Source: Amorphoplanes digitatis (GTDB taxonomy: Bacteria > Actinomycetota > Actinomycetes > Mycobacteriales > Micromonosporaceae). Taken from it: a stretch of 64,000 nt of DNA. This document shows, one piece after another, positions 61,462 to 64,000 of this stretch; the first letter of the stretch is position 1, and each line of letters begins with the position of its first letter. The DNA is taken from NCBI RefSeq assembly GCF_014205335.1, contig NZ_JACHNH010000001.1, forward strand, positions 6,008,501-6,072,500. The letters are read 5' to 3'. A model generated the notes under the pieces. That model was given only the letters and a program-made list of their open reading frames with translations, had not been told where the DNA came from and did not search any database. The translations under genes and the position numbers were made by a program.

Positions 61462-61497
61462 GCGCCGGGCGGGCTCCGTCCCGGACCCGCCCGGCGC
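61462..61497 (+). terminator. Strong GC-rich hairpin after chitinase gene
   Basis: A perfect 12-bp stem (GCGCCGGGCGGG/CCCGCCCGGCGC) with a 12-nt loop lies 13 nt after the chitinase stop. There is no T-run, as is common in actinomycetes. Confidence 0.6.
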
Positions 61498-61570
61498 GCG
61501 GTTCCTCCTGGACTGTGATAGACCGGATTCGCTGCGATCGATGTGAACGGGGCCGAATCAAGGAGTCCGC

Positions 61571-62821
61571 ATGGCTAACTCCGTCAGCCGTCGTACCCTT
61601 CTGATCGCCGGGGCGAGCACCGCCGCCGGCCTGTCGTTGCCCGGCGCCGCCGCCGATGCCTCCGCGTCCACTCGGGTGGGATTCCGACTGGACGCGGAGG
61701 TTCTGGACGGTGGCGAGCAGATAACCTCGATCACCATTTTCACCGCCCGGCTGGGCCGGATCGATGCGGCCGGCCTGACGACCGATACCTTCCGCGTGCA
61801 CGCCACGGCGACCAGCCCGATCGCTCTGGCCCCCGGCGACCAGGTCGGTTACGACCTCGACCGCACGGTGACCGCCGTCCGGCTCGATCGCCGTGGCAAC
61901 GTCGTGCTCGAGCTGAGCCACGGCGAGGGCCAGGCCGGCAGCAACACCCTGGGCTACGTCGTCAGCCGGAGCCGCAACGTGCAGCTCGACCTGGTCTACA
62001 CCGTCACGCAGACCGCCCCGATCGCCTTGCGCGGCGGCGGCTCGATCACCATCTCGAGCTTCGCGCAGGGCCGGCTGTCGGACCCCGAGGTGGACGCGTT
62101 CAGCTACCACACCTCCGGCTCGGGCATGAAGTACCGGCTGTTCACGCCCGGCCACGACGCCCGGGGCCGGCGGCCCCTCGTCGTCTGGCTGCACGGCGGG
62201 GGTGAGGGCGCCTCGCTGCCGGACAACTACTACGACAACGAGACCACGCTGCGCGCCAACCGCGGTGCGCTCGGCTTCGCCACCCCGCAGGCGCAACGAA
62301 TCTTCTCCGGCGCCTACGTCGTCGCGCCGCAGAGCACCTCGTTCTGGCTGGAGGACGGCCCCCGATTCGCCCCGCTCATCCTCGAGATCGTCAGCGATCT
62401 CGTACGCCGGCACCGCATCGACCGTGACCGGATCTACGTGACCGGCGCCAGCAACGGCGGCTACATGAGCCTGAAGATGACCACGACATATCCCCGCCTG
62501 TTCGCCGCGTCCGTGTCGATCTGCCCTGTCGTCGCGCCCCGGACCCCGGGCGGCCCGCCCATGATCACCGACGCCGAGCTGCGGAGCATCGAGACGCCGA
62601 CCTGGCTCGTCGCCTCCCGCGACGACACCACGGTCCCGCCGGAGCCCAACGCCGTGCACGCGCACGACCTCATCCCCGGCTCACTGTTGACGCTGTACGA
62701 CCACGTCGTCTGGAACGGCCATCAGTTCCCCGGACACTGGTCATGGATCTACGTCGCCCGCAACGATCCGAGCGTCGGCGGAACCCACATCTGGCAGTGG
62801 ATGGCGCACCGACGACGCTAG
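61571..62821 (+). CDS. Tat-exported alpha/beta hydrolase (esterase/PHB-depolymerase-like)
   Basis: In this 416-residue protein the N terminus SRRTLLIAGASTAAGLSL is a twin-arginine signal. A beta-rich region (about 35-165) precedes the hydrolase domain with the oxyanion motif VVWLHGGGEG, the nucleophile GASNGG and a late His (WNGHQFPGHWSW). This pattern fits secreted phospholipase/carboxylesterase or PHB-depolymerase-like enzymes. AAGGAG precedes the ATG. Confidence 0.82.
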   Translation: MANSVSRRTLLIAGASTAAGLSLPGAAADASASTRVGFRLDAEVLDGGEQITSITIFTARLGRIDAAGLTTDTFRVHATATSPIALAPGDQVGYDLDRTVTAVRLDRRGNVVLELSHGEGQAGSNTLGYVVSRSRNVQLDLVYTVTQTAPIALRGGGSITISSFAQGRLSDPEVDAFSYHTSGSGMKYRLFTPGHDARGRRPLVVWLHGGGEGASLPDNYYDNETTLRANRGALGFATPQAQRIFSGAYVVAPQSTSFWLEDGPRFAPLILEIVSDLVRRHRIDRDRIYVTGASNGGYMSLKMTTTYPRLFAASVSICPVVAPRTPGGPPMITDAELRSIETPTWLVASRDDTTVPPEPNAVHAHDLIPGSLLTLYDHVVWNGHQFPGHWSWIYVARNDPSVGGTHIWQWMAHRRR

Positions 62822-62870
62822 CTCCCTCCCCGGCGGCAAGGTGATCGGCTGAGGCCCGATGTCAGGGTTT

Positions 62871-62890
62871 CGCGGCGCGACGCGGCGCGA
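62871..62890 (+). repeat. Tandem 10-bp direct repeat
   Basis: CGCGGCGCGA occurs twice in perfect tandem, ending 9 nt before the transporter start codon. Confidence 0.6.
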
Positions 62891-62899
62891 TCGCCTTCA

Positions 62900-64000
62900 A
62901 TGATGACCATGACGCGGACGCGAGAGCCGACCTTCTTCGGGCAGCCGCGGGTGCTCGCCAACGTGTTCGGGGTCGAGCTGTGGGAGCGGTTCTCGTTCTA
63001 CGGCATGCAGGGAATCCTGCTGTTGTACCTGTACTACGAGGCCGACCAGGGTGGCCTCGGCATCGATCAGCACGCCGCGACCAGCATCGTCGGCGCGTAC
63101 GGCGGGTCCGTGTACCTCGCCACGGTGATCGGGGCGTGGCTGGCCGACCGGCTGTTCGGGCCGGAGCGTGTCCTGTTCGGCAGCGCGATTCTGGTCATGT
63201 GCGGGCATGTCGCACTCGCCGTGATTCCCCAGCTGGCCGGCGTCACCATCGGGCTCATCCTCATCGCGCTCGGCAGCGGCGGCGTCAAGTCCACCGCCAC
63301 CGCGATCGTCGGCACCCTCTACGCACCCGGCGACCAGCGGCGCGACGCCGGCTTCTCGATCTTCTACCTCGGCATCAACCTGGGTGCCCTGCTGGGCCCG
63401 CTGCTCACCGGCCTGCTTCAGGAGGAACTCGGCTTCCACTACGGCTTCGCCGCGGCGGCGATCGGTATGGCGATCGGACTGATCCAGTACGCGATCGGCC
63501 GGCGGGCACTGACCGGCGCGGCGCGCGCGGTTCCCAATCCGCTCCCCCGCAACCGCCGGCCCCTGGTCGCCCTGATCGCGGTCGCCGCGATCGTCCTGGT
63601 CGGCATCTTCGCGCTGGCCGGCCTGCTGCGCCCCGACCGGCTCTCCACCATCGTCGTCGTACTGAGCATCCTCACGGCGCTCGCCTACTTCGCCGTGATT
63701 CTGTCCAGCCGTCGGGTCGACGGCACCGAGCGCCGCCGGGTCCTCGCCTTCATACCCATGTTCATCGCCAGCGCCGCCTTCTGGTCGCTGTATCAGCAAC
63801 AGTTCACCGTGGTCACGATCTACTCCGACACGCGCCTGGACCGCGAAGTGTTCGGCTGGACCATGCCGGTCTCCTGGGTGCAGTCGATCAATCCGGTCTT
63901 CGTCATCATCCTGTCCGGAGTCTTCGCCGCGCTCTGGATGCGCCTCGGCGACCGCCAGCCGTCGACACCGGTCAAGTTCGCCGCCGGAACGATCATCATG
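62900..64000 (+). CDS. POT/PTR-family peptide transporter (partial, runs off the window)
   Basis: The frame is open from ATG 62900 to the last base. The 367 visible residues have POT-family signatures: FGVELWERFSFYGMQGILLLYL (ExxER-like), GGSVYLATVIGAWLADRLFG, GSGGVKSTATAIVG and FSIFYLGINLGALLGPLL. These are proton-coupled di/tripeptide importers with 12-14 helices. The start region lacks a clear RBS, so ATG 62909 is possible. Confidence 0.9.
   Translation, partial: MMTMTRTREPTFFGQPRVLANVFGVELWERFSFYGMQGILLLYLYYEADQGGLGIDQHAATSIVGAYGGSVYLATVIGAWLADRLFGPERVLFGSAILVMCGHVALAVIPQLAGVTIGLILIALGSGGVKSTATAIVGTLYAPGDQRRDAGFSIFYLGINLGALLGPLLTGLLQEELGFHYGFAAAAIGMAIGLIQYAIGRRALTGAARAVPNPLPRNRRPLVALIAVAAIVLVGIFALAGLLRPDRLSTIVVVLSILTALAYFAVILSSRRVDGTERRRVLAFIPMFIASAAFWSLYQQQFTVVTIYSDTRLDREVFGWTMPVSWVQSINPVFVIILSGVFAALWMRLGDRQPSTPVKFAAGTIIM

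Noticed and set aside
1..64000. tRNA genes, CRISPR arrays, insertion sequences and phage attachment sites
   Set aside because: I looked for cloverleaf-like runs, regularly spaced repeats, transposase motifs and integrase genes and found none convincing by eye; a tRNAscan or repeat search could still find weak cases.

Overview
The window is very GC-rich DNA with third-position G/C bias, frequent GTG starts, ATGA/GTGA gene overlaps and SARP/AfsR regulators. This fits a filamentous actinomycete. A Micromonosporaceae member (Actinoplanes-like) is my inference from gene style only. No tRNA, rRNA, CRISPR array, insertion sequence or phage gene was recognised.

Left flank (1-16345): ordinary and decaying chromosomal genes. 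These include an Eis-like acetyltransferase, a secreted HAF-repeat protein, a GGDEF-EAL protein, an SDR, a DUF1877 protein and a YeaQ-type membrane protein. A PadR/NmrA/MFS-efflux group and a two-component system with an internally duplicated kinase follow. The region ends with a PstS-like anchored binding protein and a CorA transporter. Several genes here are damaged: a frameshifted haloperoxidase/PAP2 remnant, a ureohydrolase with its middle missing, and a PPK2 kinase with its middle missing in frame.

Centre (about 16.6-43.0 kb): an AT-rich promoter region, then 18 genes on one strand, mostly overlapping or within 30 nt of each other. I read this as one biosynthetic operon. The first three genes are a lysine/ornithine N-hydroxylase, a glycine-oxidase-like flavoprotein and a cupin-MetRS fusion. 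That is the set known to make hydrazinoacetic acid from N6-hydroxylysine and glycine. Here the cupin-MetRS protein also carries a C-terminal carrier-protein domain. Next come a Cy-A-PCP NRPS whose A-domain code reads as cysteine, an AMP ligase, an ACP, a GNAT and a C45-type acyltransferase. These are followed by a KAS III-like enzyme lacking the usual His, a heme-oxygenase-like diiron protein, an acyl-CoA dehydrogenase, a P450 and two saccharopine-dehydrogenase-type enzymes. The operon ends with an exporter, a C-A-PCP NRPS, two thioesterases and a PurU-like deformylase. The likely product is a hydrazine-derived (or azo/diazo/hydrazone) thiazoline/thiazole peptide. The saccharopine pair plausibly returns the aminoadipate semialdehyde by-product to lysine. 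I cannot match the whole cluster to a known product.

Next (43.2-50.6 kb): an AfsR-type regulator, an overlapping 71-codon ORF that looks like a RiPP precursor, a radical SAM RiPP maturase, a GNAT and a second SARP-NB-ARC regulator. This looks like a separate small RiPP locus.

Right flank (50.6-64 kb): a hypoxia/dormancy-type island with two CBS-BON proteins, two Acg-like nitroreductases, a PAS-GAF histidine kinase and a SHOCT protein. DosR-like palindromes recur in its intergenic regions. After it come secreted proteins (a DUF1906/FG-GAP protein, a GH18 chitinase and a Tat-exported esterase), a TetR gene divergent from a DUF4386 protein with clear palindromic operators, and the start of a POT-family peptide transporter cut by the window end.
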